The position numbers and the translations under genes are program-made. From NCBI RefSeq assembly GCF_003812745.1, contig NZ_CP033831.1, forward strand, positions 2,790,001 through 2,854,000: a stretch of DNA of 64,000 nucleotides, given 5' to 3'. Below the pieces are notes generated by a model. The model saw only the letters and a program-made list of their open reading frames with translations, did no database searches and was not told the origin of the DNA. This stretch comes from Serratia sp. FDAARGOS_506. Lineage in GTDB: Bacteria > Pseudomonadota > Gammaproteobacteria > Enterobacterales > Enterobacteriaceae. Positions 25,762 to 35,506 of this stretch are shown piece by piece; within the stretch, counting starts at the first letter, position 1, and each line of letters opens with the position of its first letter.

Positions 25762-26779
25762 GTTGGATAACCTCGACGGCGATGTCTCTTTCGTGCAGCA
25801 GGCTGAGCATGTCGGCGACTTGTTGTTCGTTGCCTTCGGCGTGGATGTACAGTTCGCCGAACGAACCGTTGAGGGTGTGGCTGATCTTGCCGTGCAGAAT
25901 GTTGATGGTCAGGGCATAGCGCCGGATCACTTCGGAGATTACCGCCTGATGGGTTTGCACACCGACGAAGGTCAGCTTGAAAATCGCCCCCGGCAGATGA
26001 GCGGTGAGCAGCGGGTTGAAGCTCTCTTCGGTATCCGCATACTGCGACACCTGTTTGACGAACTGCCGGGTGATCGGCTGCTGGGGCCGGGTGAACACGT
26101 CGATCACCGGGCCTTCTTCGACGATGCGGCCGTTTTCCATCACCGCCACGCGGTGGCAGATTTTGCGCACCACGTGCATCTCGTGGGTGATCAGCACGAT
26201 GGTCAATTTCAGCTGGCGGTTGATGTCCAGCAGCAGGTCGAGAATGGCGTCGGTGGTCTGCGGGTCGAGCGCCGAGGTGGCCTCGTCGCACAGCAGCACG
26301 CTCGGGTTATTGGCCAGCGCGCGGGCGATGCCGACGCGCTGTTTCTGGCCGCCGCTGAGCTGCGACGGGTAGGCATCTTCGCGCCCCTGCAGGCCGACCA
26401 GCGCGATCAGTTCCGCCACGCGCGGCGCAATCTGCGCCTTGGGCACGCCGGCGATCTGCATGGAAAAAGCGATGTTTTGGCTGACGGTGCGCGACCACAG
26501 CAGGTTGAAGTGCTGAAACACCATGCTGATTTTCAGGCGCGCCTGGCGCAGGTGGCTGCCTTTGGCGCGGGCGATATCGAAGCCGCCTACGTCAATGCGG
26601 CCGCTGGTGGGCGTTTCCAGGCCGTTAAGCAGGCGGATGAGCGTGCTTTTGCCGGCGCCGCTGTAGCCGATGATGCCGTAAATTTGCCCGGCCTCTACCG
26701 CCAGACTGACGTTGTCTACCGCCACGACGCGGCCCTGTGTGCTGTCAAAAGTTTTGCAAACGTTCGAAAGAACGATCAT
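25754..26779 (-). CDS. MetN-like ABC transporter ATP-binding protein with NIL domain
   Basis: 341 residues. Walker A GYSGAGKST, signature LSGGQKQRVGIARAL, Walker B VLLCDEATSALD, switch His in LITHEMH. The C-terminal NIL domain (about residues 265-341, LTFVGVQTHQAVISEVIRRYALTINILHG) is the methionine-sensing domain that shuts MetNI down when its ligand is plentiful. First gene of a three-gene leftward operon. The upstream 160 bp are AT-rich (26935-26990); I see no MetJ box. Confidence 0.9.
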   Translation of the reverse strand: MIVLSNVCKTFDSTQGRVVAVDNVSLAVEAGQIYGIIGYSGAGKSTLIRLLNGLETPTSGRIDVGGFDIARAKGSHLRQARLKISMVFQHFNLLWSRTVSQNIAFSMQIAGVPKAQIAPRVAELIALVGLQGREDAYPSQLSGGQKQRVGIARALANNPSVLLCDEATSALDPQTTDAILDLLLDINRQLKLTIVLITHEMHVVRKICHRVAVMENGRIVEEGPVIDVFTRPQQPITRQFVKQVSQYADTEESFNPLLTAHLPGAIFKLTFVGVQTHQAVISEVIRRYALTINILHGKISHTLNGSFGELYIHAEGNEQQVADMLSLLHERDIAVEVIQHD

Positions 26780-27050
26780 AGCGAAGCGGATCCTTATCGA
26801 TACTTCACAGCATTCCGTCCAGAGCGCGGTGCGCCGGGCAGAGATCGTTCGGCTTTTCTGCGGGGCACAACCCGGCGGGGAGTGGCGGACGGAACCTCTG
26901 TTGCGGGTGAATACCGGGCAATCCTACCGAGGGTTTATAGTGACAGGAAGAATGTAAATTCTATTACTTATTCTGATTTGATATATAAAACGGCGGGTGA
27001 AACAAGCGGGAGAAAACCGGCCGCAGGGCGGCCGGCGGGAGGGCTAAGGG

Positions 27051-27494
27051 CTAGCGCTTGTCCAGCTTCATGTGCAGCAGCGGGAACGGGTTGCCCTGGC
27101 CGTCAAGCGGCGAGCGGCCGGTGATGACAAAACCGTAGTGGCGGTAGAAGCCGCTGGCCTGTGGGTTTTGCTCGTTCACGTCCAGCTGCAGTTCATCGTG
27201 CAGCGTTTCCGCGTGGGTCAGCAGCGCTTTGCCCACCCCTTTACCGCGCTGATCGGCGTCGATGAACAGCATCTCCACCTTGTTGCCGTTCAGGCCGATA
27301 AAGCCGCAGGGATGCCCTGGCCGCTCTTCGGCCACCCAGACGTTAACCGCCGGCAGGTAGTCGTTCAGCACCAGCGGGAACAGCTGCGCGATGTTGTCTT
27401 CGGTTAAAAAATGGTGAGTGGCGCGCACCGAACGCAGCCAGATATCTGCCAATTGCGCGTTGTCTTCCGCCGCGCGTGCTCTGATGGTAATCAT
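27051..27494 (-). CDS. yjaB: GNAT N-acetyltransferase YjaB
   Basis: 147 residues, matching E. coli YjaB in layout (IWLRSVRATHHFL, then LFIDADQRGKGVGKALL, DVNEQNPQASGFYRHYGF and TGRSPLDGQGNPFPLL). E. coli YjaB is reported as a protein-lysine acetyltransferase. The acetyl-CoA loop QRGKGVG is intact. It stands alone, after the metNIQ-like operon's promoter region. Confidence 0.85.
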   Translation of the reverse strand: MITIRARAAEDNAQLADIWLRSVRATHHFLTEDNIAQLFPLVLNDYLPAVNVWVAEERPGHPCGFIGLNGNKVEMLFIDADQRGKGVGKALLTHAETLHDELQLDVNEQNPQASGFYRHYGFVITGRSPLDGQGNPFPLLHMKLDKR

Positions 27495-27735
27495 CGAACT
27501 CTCTGCTATCTAAGTTGAAGGAAAAAAACTAGATAGAGGTTTTGTGGGGTTAGTGCCGAATTAACGTGGGTTAACGCCCTGCAAAGCGCCTCTGCAGTGG
27601 ATCGAATAGGCCCGCCTTTTTGCAAGCGGTATAATAACTGTAATTCAGTAAGTTAATGCTTTCAACCGCCGCAGGGCACAATGGGGCGCCCGGCGCGTGA
27701 TACACTGGCCGCTGAGTGAGCAAGAGGGCAGCAGG

Positions 27736-28608
27736 ATGGAAGCGGTACGCGCAGCGATAGAAAAACAGGTGCTCAGCCTGACCGGGCTGGCGCTCGGCGG
27801 CGTCGATTTCGAAAATCCGCCGGGCGATCCGGGGTTGTTCGGCCCGCAGTCGGTCATTTGGCAGGTTCACCGCGATTTCACCCCGATGCTGTGCGGCGGC
27901 GTCAGTGCCTTGCTGCTGCAGATGCTGCACCCGCTGGCGCTGGCCGGAGTGTGGGATCACTCCAACTTCCGCGAAGATATGATTGGCCGCCTGCGCCGCA
28001 CCAGCCAGTTCGTGTCGGTCACCACCTTCGGCCCGACCGCCGAGGCGGAGCGGCTGATCGCCAAAGTCAAAGCCATCCATCTGCGGGTGACCGGCGTCGG
28101 CAGCGACGGCACGCCTTATGCCGCCAGCGATCCGGCGCTGCTCACCTGGGTACATGTGGCGGAGAGCAGCCGTTTTCTGGCCAGCCACCTGCGCTACCGC
28201 AACCCGCATCTTTCCCGCGATTTGCAGGATCAATACTACCGGGAAGCGGCGCGCGTGGCCGCCGCGCTGGGGGCGACCGCAATTCCTCAGTCCTGCGCGG
28301 AGGTCGAAGAGTACCTGCAGGCAATGCGGCCGCAGCTGGTCTGCGATGAACGCACTCGAGAGGTAGCGCGCATTCTGCTGAATGCGCCGGCGCCGAGCGC
28401 ATTGGCGCGCCCGCTCGGCGGGGTGGTGATGCAGGCGGGCATCGATCTGTTGCCAGACTGGGCGCAACGGCAGTTCGGTTTTCATCCGGGCGCGCTGCGG
28501 CGGCGGCTGGTGCGAACGGGTGCCGCAGGCCTCGGCAAAGTGCTGGGCGCGTCGATGCGCAACGGTTCCTATCAGCGCGCGGTACGGCGCATCACTCAGC
28601 CGTCGTGA
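27736..28608 (+). CDS. MpaB/Lcp-type oxygenase family protein (DUF2236)
   Basis: 290 residues from ATG 27736, behind AGCAGG; the frame runs 13 codons further up without a better start. Family cues are FGPQSVIWQVHRDFTPMLCGGVSALLLQMLHPLALAGVWDHS and LLTWVHVAESSRFL. Relatives include the latex-clearing protein Lcp and fungal MpaB, haem-dependent oxygenases, but most bacterial members have no known substrate. No signal peptide. A TATAAT at 27630-27635 could be part of its promoter. Confidence 0.8.
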   Translation: MEAVRAAIEKQVLSLTGLALGGVDFENPPGDPGLFGPQSVIWQVHRDFTPMLCGGVSALLLQMLHPLALAGVWDHSNFREDMIGRLRRTSQFVSVTTFGPTAEAERLIAKVKAIHLRVTGVGSDGTPYAASDPALLTWVHVAESSRFLASHLRYRNPHLSRDLQDQYYREAARVAAALGATAIPQSCAEVEEYLQAMRPQLVCDERTREVARILLNAPAPSALARPLGGVVMQAGIDLLPDWAQRQFGFHPGALRRRLVRTGAAGLGKVLGASMRNGSYQRAVRRITQPS

Positions 28609-28771
28609 GCCATAGCCGCTATAATTAGTCTTTGTTTATCTTCGTTTACGGACGCTTTTGAGACTTTTACGGGTGATCCGGCCAGTAATGCGTTTTACAC
28701 TTGGGGGCAAAGCCACATTCCATTTTTGGCGCGCAGCCGATTCTGCCGCGCCCTGACCCTATTGAGGTGAT

Positions 28772-29875
28772 ATGAACGAGTCATACGTACTTGCTGAAGT
28801 CAGCAATGAGAACCAGACGCTGGTTGCGGTGGTTCAGCAAGATCACCGGGCAGCCTATTTTTATATCTATCCCGCCGAAGCCTACAGCGATCGCTATCAG
28901 GTGCGCGCCTGCTGGTTGCGTAACCTGGCCGCCGCGCCGCTGCAGGAAGATCGCGCCGCGCTGGAACAAGGGCAGCCGCCGATGCTGGCGGCGGAGTATT
29001 GCCGCAATCTGGAGGGCGAAGCGCCGCTGAACCCGGAAGGGCTGATGGTGGTGTGGAGCGAAAGCGATGATGGCGCGGCCCTGTGGTATTACGGCCAACT
29101 GCTGGCGGTGATCCCCGGCTGGAGCCTGTATATCGACCATTCGGTGTGCTATTCCGCCAGCTGCATCAAGGAGAGCCCGTTGGCTTATCCGCTCGGTTCG
29201 GCCTCGACCAACACCCAGTATGCGCAGGCGGAGAGCACTCGCCAGTTCTGGCGCAGCTGGCAGCGTGAAGAGGGCAATCCGTGGCCGAAGATGCAGCGCG
29301 ATTTTCAGGCGCGCTATGAGTCGCATTTTGGCCCTTCGGTGAAGTACTACGCCATCGATCAGGGCAAGTGGCCGCCGATGGCCATCACCCAGCACGAGCG
29401 CGACGGCATCTATTACTTCCTCACCATGGGGGTGAGCATTCGGCCGATGCCGTGGGTGGAGATCCTGTTCAACGACGAGGCTTCGCGCTATCGCCGTATG
29501 GAGATGGCGATCGCTATCGACAGCCAATACATGACTGAAGACAACGCGGTGCAGATGGCCAGCGCGCTGGCCGGTTTCGCGCACGCGCCGTGGGCGCGGC
29601 TGACCTGGATCGGCGAAGGGCATACGCTGGAGTCGGACGTGGCGCCGTTGGGCTACGAGGGCTATATTTTGTCGTCGTCCTTCTACCCGCATAACGCGCA
29701 GCTGACTCTGCCGCAGCAGTACGGCGATCCGGTGAACCTGTTCTGGGCCAGCCCGGTGTTTACCGCCGAGCGGCAGCTGGCGCACGCCACGCCGAACGGC
29801 GGGCACGATCTGGTGAACCGGCTGCGCGAGCAGGGCGTCGACCATATTTTCCGCCCGCGCCAGCCGGTGTGCTGA
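28772..29875 (+). CDS. Suppressor-of-fused (SUFU)-like domain protein
   Basis: 367 residues, cytoplasmic, no membrane segments. The second half (from about residue 175: FGPSVKYYAIDQGKWPPMAI, GIYYFLTMGVSIRPMPWVEI) has the order of beta strands and the closing VNRLREQGVDHIFRPRQP of bacterial SUFU domains. The first half (about 1-170) is an unrecognised domain ending with a SVCYSASCIKESPLAYPLG segment. Bacterial SUFU proteins often occur with toxin or immunity genes; none is visible here. Function unknown. Confidence 0.6.
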   Translation: MNESYVLAEVSNENQTLVAVVQQDHRAAYFYIYPAEAYSDRYQVRACWLRNLAAAPLQEDRAALEQGQPPMLAAEYCRNLEGEAPLNPEGLMVVWSESDDGAALWYYGQLLAVIPGWSLYIDHSVCYSASCIKESPLAYPLGSASTNTQYAQAESTRQFWRSWQREEGNPWPKMQRDFQARYESHFGPSVKYYAIDQGKWPPMAITQHERDGIYYFLTMGVSIRPMPWVEILFNDEASRYRRMEMAIAIDSQYMTEDNAVQMASALAGFAHAPWARLTWIGEGHTLESDVAPLGYEGYILSSSFYPHNAQLTLPQQYGDPVNLFWASPVFTAERQLAHATPNGGHDLVNRLREQGVDHIFRPRQPVC

Positions 29876-29904
29876 CGCCACTTATCTTCTCTTAGGGAGC
29901 CGCC

Positions 29905-30432
29905 ATGACCACCGCGCTGTTGATTATCGATGTACAGGAAGGATTGTTTACGCCGCCGCCGGCGGATGCCGCGGGCACCGTTGCGCGCATCAATCAGCTG
30001 AGCGAGCGCGCCCGCCTGGCGGGCGTGCCGGTGATCGTGATTCAGCACCACACGCCGGACGACGAGCTGCGGCACGGCAGCGCCGCCTGGCAAGTGCTCG
30101 CGGCGCTGAAGGTGGCGCCGGGCGATCACCGGGTGGATAAAACCACGCCGGACTCGTTCCTGCGCACCTCGCTCGGCGCGTTACTGATCGCCAACGGCGT
30201 ATCGCATCTGGTGGTTTGCGGCTACTCCACGCCGTTTTGCATCGACACCACGGTGCGCAGTGCGGCGGCGCACGGCTATCCGGTGACGCTGGCGGCGGAT
30301 GCCCACACCTGCCACGACAAACCTTATGCCGACGGTTTGCTGATCCGCACCCACCATAACGAGACGCTGTCGAATATCGAAAGTTTCGGCGTGCCGATCC
30401 GCGCGGTTCCCGCGGCGGACATCGTGTTCTGA
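29905..30432 (+). CDS. Isochorismatase-family cysteine hydrolase
   Basis: 175 residues with the full triad: Asp9 (IIDVQEG), Lys79 (RVDKTTPDSF) and Cys112 (GYSTPFCIDTT). Such enzymes hydrolyse amides or vinyl ethers; the substrate here is unknown. The start is ATG 29905 behind TTAGGGAG. It is the second gene after the SUFU-like gene, with a 29-bp gap, so the two may be co-transcribed. It ends at a strong bidirectional terminator. Confidence 0.88.
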   Translation: MTTALLIIDVQEGLFTPPPADAAGTVARINQLSERARLAGVPVIVIQHHTPDDELRHGSAAWQVLAALKVAPGDHRVDKTTPDSFLRTSLGALLIANGVSHLVVCGYSTPFCIDTTVRSAAAHGYPVTLAADAHTCHDKPYADGLLIRTHHNETLSNIESFGVPIRAVPAADIVF

Positions 30433-30441
30433 GAACGGAAA

Positions 30442-30463
30442 AACGGGGGCTTAGGCCCCCGTT
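30442..30463. terminator. Bidirectional terminator between converging genes
   Basis: AACGGGGGC, loop TTAG, GCCCCCGTT: a perfect 9-bp stem, with TCGTTATTT to the right and AAAA to the left. It serves the isochorismatase-like gene and the dehydrogenase gene whose stops flank it. Confidence 0.85.
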
Positions 30464-30465
30464 CG

Positions 30466-31344
30466 TTATTTCAGGCCCGCCCGCCGCGCCGCCACCTTGG
30501 CCAGCGCGGCCCAGTCCAGATCCGCATCCCCCTGCGCCATCGCGTCGAGGAAGTTGTCTTTCAGCACCCCGGCGAACGGCATCGGCGTATGGCTGTCGGC
30601 CCCGGCGGCCAGCGCCAGCCCGACGTCCTTCAGCCCCAGCGCCAGCCGGAATCCGGCGGGGGAATACTTCTCGGCGGCGATCAGCGCGCCATAGCCCTGA
30701 TAGGCTGGGGCGGCAAAGACGGTGCCGCTCAGCATCTGCAGGTAGTCGGCACCGGACACGCCGTAGTTGCGCACCAGCGCGCTGCCTTCCGCCATCGCTT
30801 CAATGGCGCTGGCCAGCGTAAAGTTGGTGGCGATTTTGACCACGTTGGCCTGCGCCGGATCGGCGCCGAAATGCCAGGTTTTCTGGCCGAGGGCATCGAA
30901 CAGCGGCTGCGCCTTCTTCAGTAGCTCGCTATCGCCGGCCGCCAGAATATTCAGCTTGCCGGCGGCGGCCACGTCGACCCGCCCCAGCACCGGTGCGGCG
31001 AGATAGCCGATGCCGTGTTCCGCATGCAGCGCCGTCAAACGCTTGGCGAGTTCGACCGAGATGGTCGCCATGTTGATATGCAGCGCGCCCGGTTTCATCC
31101 GTTGCAGCAGCCCGCTGTCGACCACCACCTGTTGCGTGGCGGCATCGTCGGCCAGCATGGTGATCAGCACGTCGGCATCGGCCAGCTGTTCCGGCCGTTC
31201 TGCCTGTCGTGCGCCGGTGCTTACCAACGGCTGCGCCGCCTGCGGCGAGCGGTTCCATACCGTTAAGGCGAAGCCCGCCTGCAACAGGTTGGCCGCCATA
31301 GCGCTGCCCATCCCACCCAGTCCGGCAAATCCGATCTTCATCAT
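30466..31344 (-). CDS. NAD(P)-dependent beta-hydroxyacid dehydrogenase (HIBADH family)
   Basis: 292 residues. N-terminal Rossmann motif GFAGLGGMGSAMA (dinucleotide binding), then the substrate motif region APVLGRVDVAAAGKL and the catalytic lysine Lys170 in VVKIATNF. The second domain is all-helical, as in 3-hydroxyisobutyrate and tartronate semialdehyde reductases. The substrate cannot be set from sequence. It is divergent from the trpS2 leader region, with no functional link seen. Confidence 0.88.
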   Translation of the reverse strand: MMKIGFAGLGGMGSAMAANLLQAGFALTVWNRSPQAAQPLVSTGARQAERPEQLADADVLITMLADDAATQQVVVDSGLLQRMKPGALHINMATISVELAKRLTALHAEHGIGYLAAPVLGRVDVAAAGKLNILAAGDSELLKKAQPLFDALGQKTWHFGADPAQANVVKIATNFTLASAIEAMAEGSALVRNYGVSGADYLQMLSGTVFAAPAYQGYGALIAAEKYSPAGFRLALGLKDVGLALAAGADSHTPMPFAGVLKDNFLDAMAQGDADLDWAALAKVAARRAGLK

Positions 31345-31476
31345 GCGCTCCTTTTTCAGGTTGAAGGTTTTACCCTAGCGCGCCAGGCCAGGAACGCAAA
31401 TGCCGGAATGTAACGCCGTCTTACGCGCCGGCGGCGGGCTATTGACGTGCTGCCGTTGCGGGTATACCTTGATGGC

Positions 31477-31530
31477 ATGAATATATCGATGCACTCCACC
31501 CACAATCAGTCATGGTGGCGCCTCTTCTGA
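31477..31530 (+). CDS. Trp-rich leader peptide of trpS2
   Basis: Short frame encoding MNISMHSTHNQSWWRLF and a TGA stop. The tandem TGG codons (31513-31518) sit just before mutually exclusive hairpins and a T-run terminator, the layout of the trp operon leader. An internal ATG at 31489 is an alternative start. The ribosome site before 31477 is weak. A candidate promoter, TTGACG (31442-31447) and TATACC (31463-31468), lies directly upstream with short spacing. Confidence 0.75.
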   Translation: MNISMHSTHNQSWWRLF

Positions 31531-31590
31531 GGCGGCACGAGTATTCACATCTCTTTTTAATGCCGCCGGTTTGGCGGCATTATTTTTTGT
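31520..31590 (+). promoter_or_regulatory. Transcription attenuator controlling trpS2
   Basis: Segment 1:2 is GCCTC (31520-31524) with GAGGC (31529-31533). Segment 2:3, the antiterminator, is GGCGGCA (31531-31537) with TGCCGCC (31561-31567). Segment 3:4, the terminator, is AATGCCGCC (31559-31567), GGTTT, GGCGGCATT (31573-31581), then ATTTTTT. Ribosome stalling at the two Trp codons would block segment 1, favour 2:3 and let polymerase read into trpS2. Confidence 0.85.
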
Positions 31591-31598
31591 GGCGTTGA

Positions 31599-32639
<1,041 letters not shown>

Positions 32640-32692
32640 GGCGCACGCCGGGGCGGCACGCGTCACGCCCCGGCCATAAAACGATCATCCCA

Positions 32693-32728
32693 CTGTCATA
32701 AACTTATCCGTTAATAGGTGCCCATAAT
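32693..32728 (+). promoter_or_regulatory. Pho box and -10 of the phn transporter operon
   Basis: CTGTCAT (32693-32699), 4-nt AT linker, then the degenerate repeat TTATCCG (32704-32710), giving the 11-bp spacing of PhoB sites. A -10-like CATAAT follows at 32723-32728, 12 bp on. Predicts induction by phosphate starvation via PhoB. The first repeat is perfect, the second poor. Confidence 0.7.
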
Positions 32729-32756
32729 GATTAGCCACTGAAACCAGAGAAATCAT

Positions 32757-33590
32757 ATGGCTCAGGCACTGTTAAAATTGGCACAGCACGACTTTCCAGG
32801 GCAGCACGCCGCCGCATCCCGCAAAGTATTATCGGTAAAGGGACTCGGCAAGGCTTACAAAGCGCAGCACCGCGTGCTGGATGACATCAATTTCGATCTG
32901 CACGCCGGCGAATTTGTGGCGGTGATCGGCCGCTCCGGCGCGGGCAAGTCCACGCTGCTGCACACCCTGAACGGCACCATTCCTTCCAGCTGCGGCGAGA
33001 TGCTGCACTTCGAAGACGATGGCGTGGCGCAGGACATCGCCCAACTGGCCGGCCGCCAGATGCGCCAGTGGCGCGCGCGCTGCGGTATGATCTTCCAGGA
33101 CTTCTGCCTGGTGCCGCGGCTGGACGTGATGACCAACGTGCTGCTGGGCCGCCTGAGCCACACTTCCACCCTGAAATCCTTCTTCAAACTGTTCGATGAC
33201 GCCGACCGTGCTCGCGCCATCGAGCTGTTGCAGTGGCTCAACATGCTGCCGCACGCGCTGCAGCGCGCCGAGAACCTCTCCGGCGGCCAGATGCAGCGCG
33301 TCGCCATCTGCCGCGCGCTGATGCAAAACCCGCAAATCCTGCTGGCCGATGAGCCGGTGGCGTCGCTCGATCCGAAAAATACCCGCCGCATCATGGACGC
33401 GCTGCAGAAAATCAGCGAAGACGGCATCGCGGTGATGGTGAACCTGCACTCGGTCGAACTGGTGAAAGAGTATTGCTCGCGGGTGATCGGCATCGCCCAC
33501 GGGAAGATCGTGTTTGACGGGCATCCTTCGCAACTGAACGAACGGATCCTGCACCAGCTGTATGGCGAAGAAGCCAATCAGATCCATTGA
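32757..33590 (+). CDS. phnC: Phosphonate ABC transporter ATP-binding protein PhnC
   Basis: 277 residues. Walker [10 protein letters not shown], signature [15 protein letters not shown], Walker [14 protein letters not shown] and switch His in [12 protein letters not shown], which is typical of PhnC. It has an N-terminal extension of about 20 residues before [11 protein letters not shown]. It powers uptake of phosphonates (or phosphite and phosphate esters). First gene of phnCDEE, behind a Pho box. Confidence 0.93.
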   Translation: MAQALLKLAQHDFPGQHAAASRKVLSVKGLGKAYKAQHRVLDDINFDLHAGEFVAVIGRSGAGKSTLLHTLNGTIPSSCGEMLHFEDDGVAQDIAQLAGRQMRQWRARCGMIFQDFCLVPRLDVMTNVLLGRLSHTSTLKSFFKLFDDADRARAIELLQWLNMLPHALQRAENLSGGQMQRVAICRALMQNPQILLADEPVASLDPKNTRRIMDALQKISEDGIAVMVNLHSVELVKEYCSRVIGIAHGKIVFDGHPSQLNERILHQLYGEEANQIH

Positions 33591-33631
33591 AGCACTTTTG
33601 ACCTTTACCCTTTACACACAAGGCACACCTA

Positions 33632-34564
33632 ATGAAAAAAGTATTGAGTCTGACCACCCTGATGGCCGGCGCGATGATGGTATTTAATGCTGCCGCAGCG
33701 GATGCGCCGAAAGAGCTGAACCTGGGCATTCTCGGCGGCCAGAACGCCACCCAGCAGATCGGCGATAACCAGTGCGTGAAGCAGTTCCTGGATAAAGAGC
33801 TGAACGTTGATACCAAGCTGCGCAACTCGTCCGACTATTCCGGCGTGATCCAGGGCCTGCTGGGCGGCAAGATTGACCTGGTGCTGAGCATGTCACCGTC
33901 GTCGTTCGCTTCGGTCTACATCAAGGATCCGAAAGCGGTGGACATCGTCGGCATCGCGGTCGACGACGTCGACCAGTCGCGTGGCTACCACTCAGTCGTG
34001 GTGGTGAAGGCCGGCAGCCCGTACCAGAAACTGGAAGACCTGAAAGGCAAGGCCATCGGCTTCGCCGATCCGGATTCCACCTCCGGCTTCCTGATCCCGA
34101 ACCAGGCGTTTAAAAAGCTGTTCGGCGGTACGGTCGACAATAAATACAACAACACCTTCTCCAGCGTCACCTTCTCCGGCGGCCACGAGCAGGACATCCT
34201 CGGCGTGCTGAACGGCCAGTTCGAAGGCGCGGTGACCTGGGCGTCGATGATCGGCGACTACAATACCGGCTACACCAGCGGCGCGTTCACCCGCATGATC
34301 CGCATGGATCACCCGGACCTGATGAAACAGATCCGCATCATCTGGCAGTCGCCGCTGATCCCGAACGGCCCGATCCTGGTGAGCAATTCGCTGCCGGCCG
34401 ACTTCAAGGCCAAAGTGGTCACCGCCATCAAGAAGCTGGATAAAGACGATCACCAGTGCTTTATCAAAGCGATGGGCGGCAAGCAGCACATCGGCGACAC
34501 CACCCTGGCGGAATACCAGACCATCATCGATATGAAGCGCGAGCTGACCAAAGGCGACCGTTAA
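33632..34564 (+). CDS. phnD: Phosphonate-binding periplasmic protein PhnD
   Basis: 310 residues with a Sec signal peptide (MKKVLSLTTLMAGAMMVFNAAAADA). It has the PhnD-type core: LNLGILGGQN, DYSGVIQGLLGGKIDLVLSMSPSSFAS, GYHSVVVVKAGSPYQKLEDLKGKAIGFADPDSTSGFLIP. The DPDSTSG loop and the nearby serine/tyrosine residues form the ligand pocket in E. coli PhnD. It gives the transporter its specificity. Confidence 0.92.
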   Translation: MKKVLSLTTLMAGAMMVFNAAAADAPKELNLGILGGQNATQQIGDNQCVKQFLDKELNVDTKLRNSSDYSGVIQGLLGGKIDLVLSMSPSSFASVYIKDPKAVDIVGIAVDDVDQSRGYHSVVVVKAGSPYQKLEDLKGKAIGFADPDSTSGFLIPNQAFKKLFGGTVDNKYNNTFSSVTFSGGHEQDILGVLNGQFEGAVTWASMIGDYNTGYTSGAFTRMIRMDHPDLMKQIRIIWQSPLIPNGPILVSNSLPADFKAKVVTAIKKLDKDDHQCFIKAMGGKQHIGDTTLAEYQTIIDMKRELTKGDR

Positions 34565-34591
34565 TTCCCGGCTGCCTCGGCCGTCCGAATG

Positions 34592-34617
34592 AAGGGGTTC
34601 AGCGTGCTGAACCCCTT
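34592..34617 (+). other. Intercistronic hairpin between phnD and phnE1
   Basis: AAGGGGTTCAGC, GT, GCTGAACCCCTT: a perfect 12-bp stem 27 bp after the phnD stop. Followed by GTTCC, so at best a weak terminator. Such stems after a binding-protein gene usually keep that mRNA abundant relative to the permease genes. Confidence 0.7.
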
Positions 34618-34642
34618 GTTCCATAAAGATGGAAGACCTCTT

Positions 34643-35506
34643 TTGAATACCGATTTCGCACACTATTACCAACGGATCCGCAGCAAGCAAAAGCGCGAAA
34701 CGCTGCTGTGGTCGCTCGGGCTGGTAGCGCTGTACTTGGGCGCCGGCAACCTCGCCGAGTTCAACCTGCACACCGTCTGGGTATCTATTCCGCACTTCTT
34801 CGACTACCTGGCCGAAACCATTCCGACGCTGCATTGGCATCTGTTGTTCGCCGACGGGCGCACCGAAGGCTCGCTGGCCTACTGGGGTTACCGCCTGAAT
34901 ATCCAGCTGCCGCTGATCTGGGAGACCCTGCAGCTGGCGCTGGCGGCGACCATTTTCTCGGTGCTGGTGGCGACCGTGCTGGCGTTTCTGGCGGCCGGCA
35001 ACACCTATACCCCGGTCTCGGTGCGGCTGGCGATCCGCACGCTGGTGGCGTTTTTGCGCACCATGCCGGAGCTGGCGTGGGCGGTGATGTTCGTGATGGC
35101 GTTCGGCATCGGCGCTATTCCCGGCTTCCTGGCGCTGGCGCTGCACACCATCGGCAGCCTGACCAAGCTGTTCTACGAATCGATAGAAACCGCCTCCAAC
35201 AAACCGGTGCGCGGGCTGGCGGCCTGCGGCGCCACGCCGCTGCAGCGTATGCGTTTCGGCCTGTGGCCGCAGGTGAAGCCGGTGTTTCTCTCCTACAGCT
35301 TCATGCGGCTGGAGATCAACTTCCGTCAGTCGACTATTTTGGGGCTGGTGGGCGCGGGCGGCATCGGCCAGGAGCTGATGACCAACATTAAACTCGACCG
35401 CTACGATCAGGTCAGCATGACGCTGCTGCTGATCATCGTGGTGGTTTCCGCGCTCGACTACGTGTCGGGCGAGCTGCGCAAGCGCGTGGTGGAGGGGGCA
35501 AAATGA
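34643..35506 (+). CDS. phnE: Phosphonate ABC transporter permease PhnE, first copy
   Basis: 287 residues from TTG 34643, with GGAAGA 6 bp upstream. An in-frame ATG at 34589 would place the 12-bp intercistronic stem inside the coding sequence and has no ribosome site, so I reject it. Hydrophobic segments from about residue 20, and the permease EAA loop at SNKPVRGLAACGATPLQRMRFGLWPQ. GLVGAGGIGQELM is the usual C-terminal element. Two tandem, diverged phnE genes point to a heterodimeric pore. Confidence 0.85.
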   Translation: MNTDFAHYYQRIRSKQKRETLLWSLGLVALYLGAGNLAEFNLHTVWVSIPHFFDYLAETIPTLHWHLLFADGRTEGSLAYWGYRLNIQLPLIWETLQLALAATIFSVLVATVLAFLAAGNTYTPVSVRLAIRTLVAFLRTMPELAWAVMFVMAFGIGAIPGFLALALHTIGSLTKLFYESIETASNKPVRGLAACGATPLQRMRFGLWPQVKPVFLSYSFMRLEINFRQSTILGLVGAGGIGQELMTNIKLDRYDQVSMTLLLIIVVVSALDYVSGELRKRVVEGAK

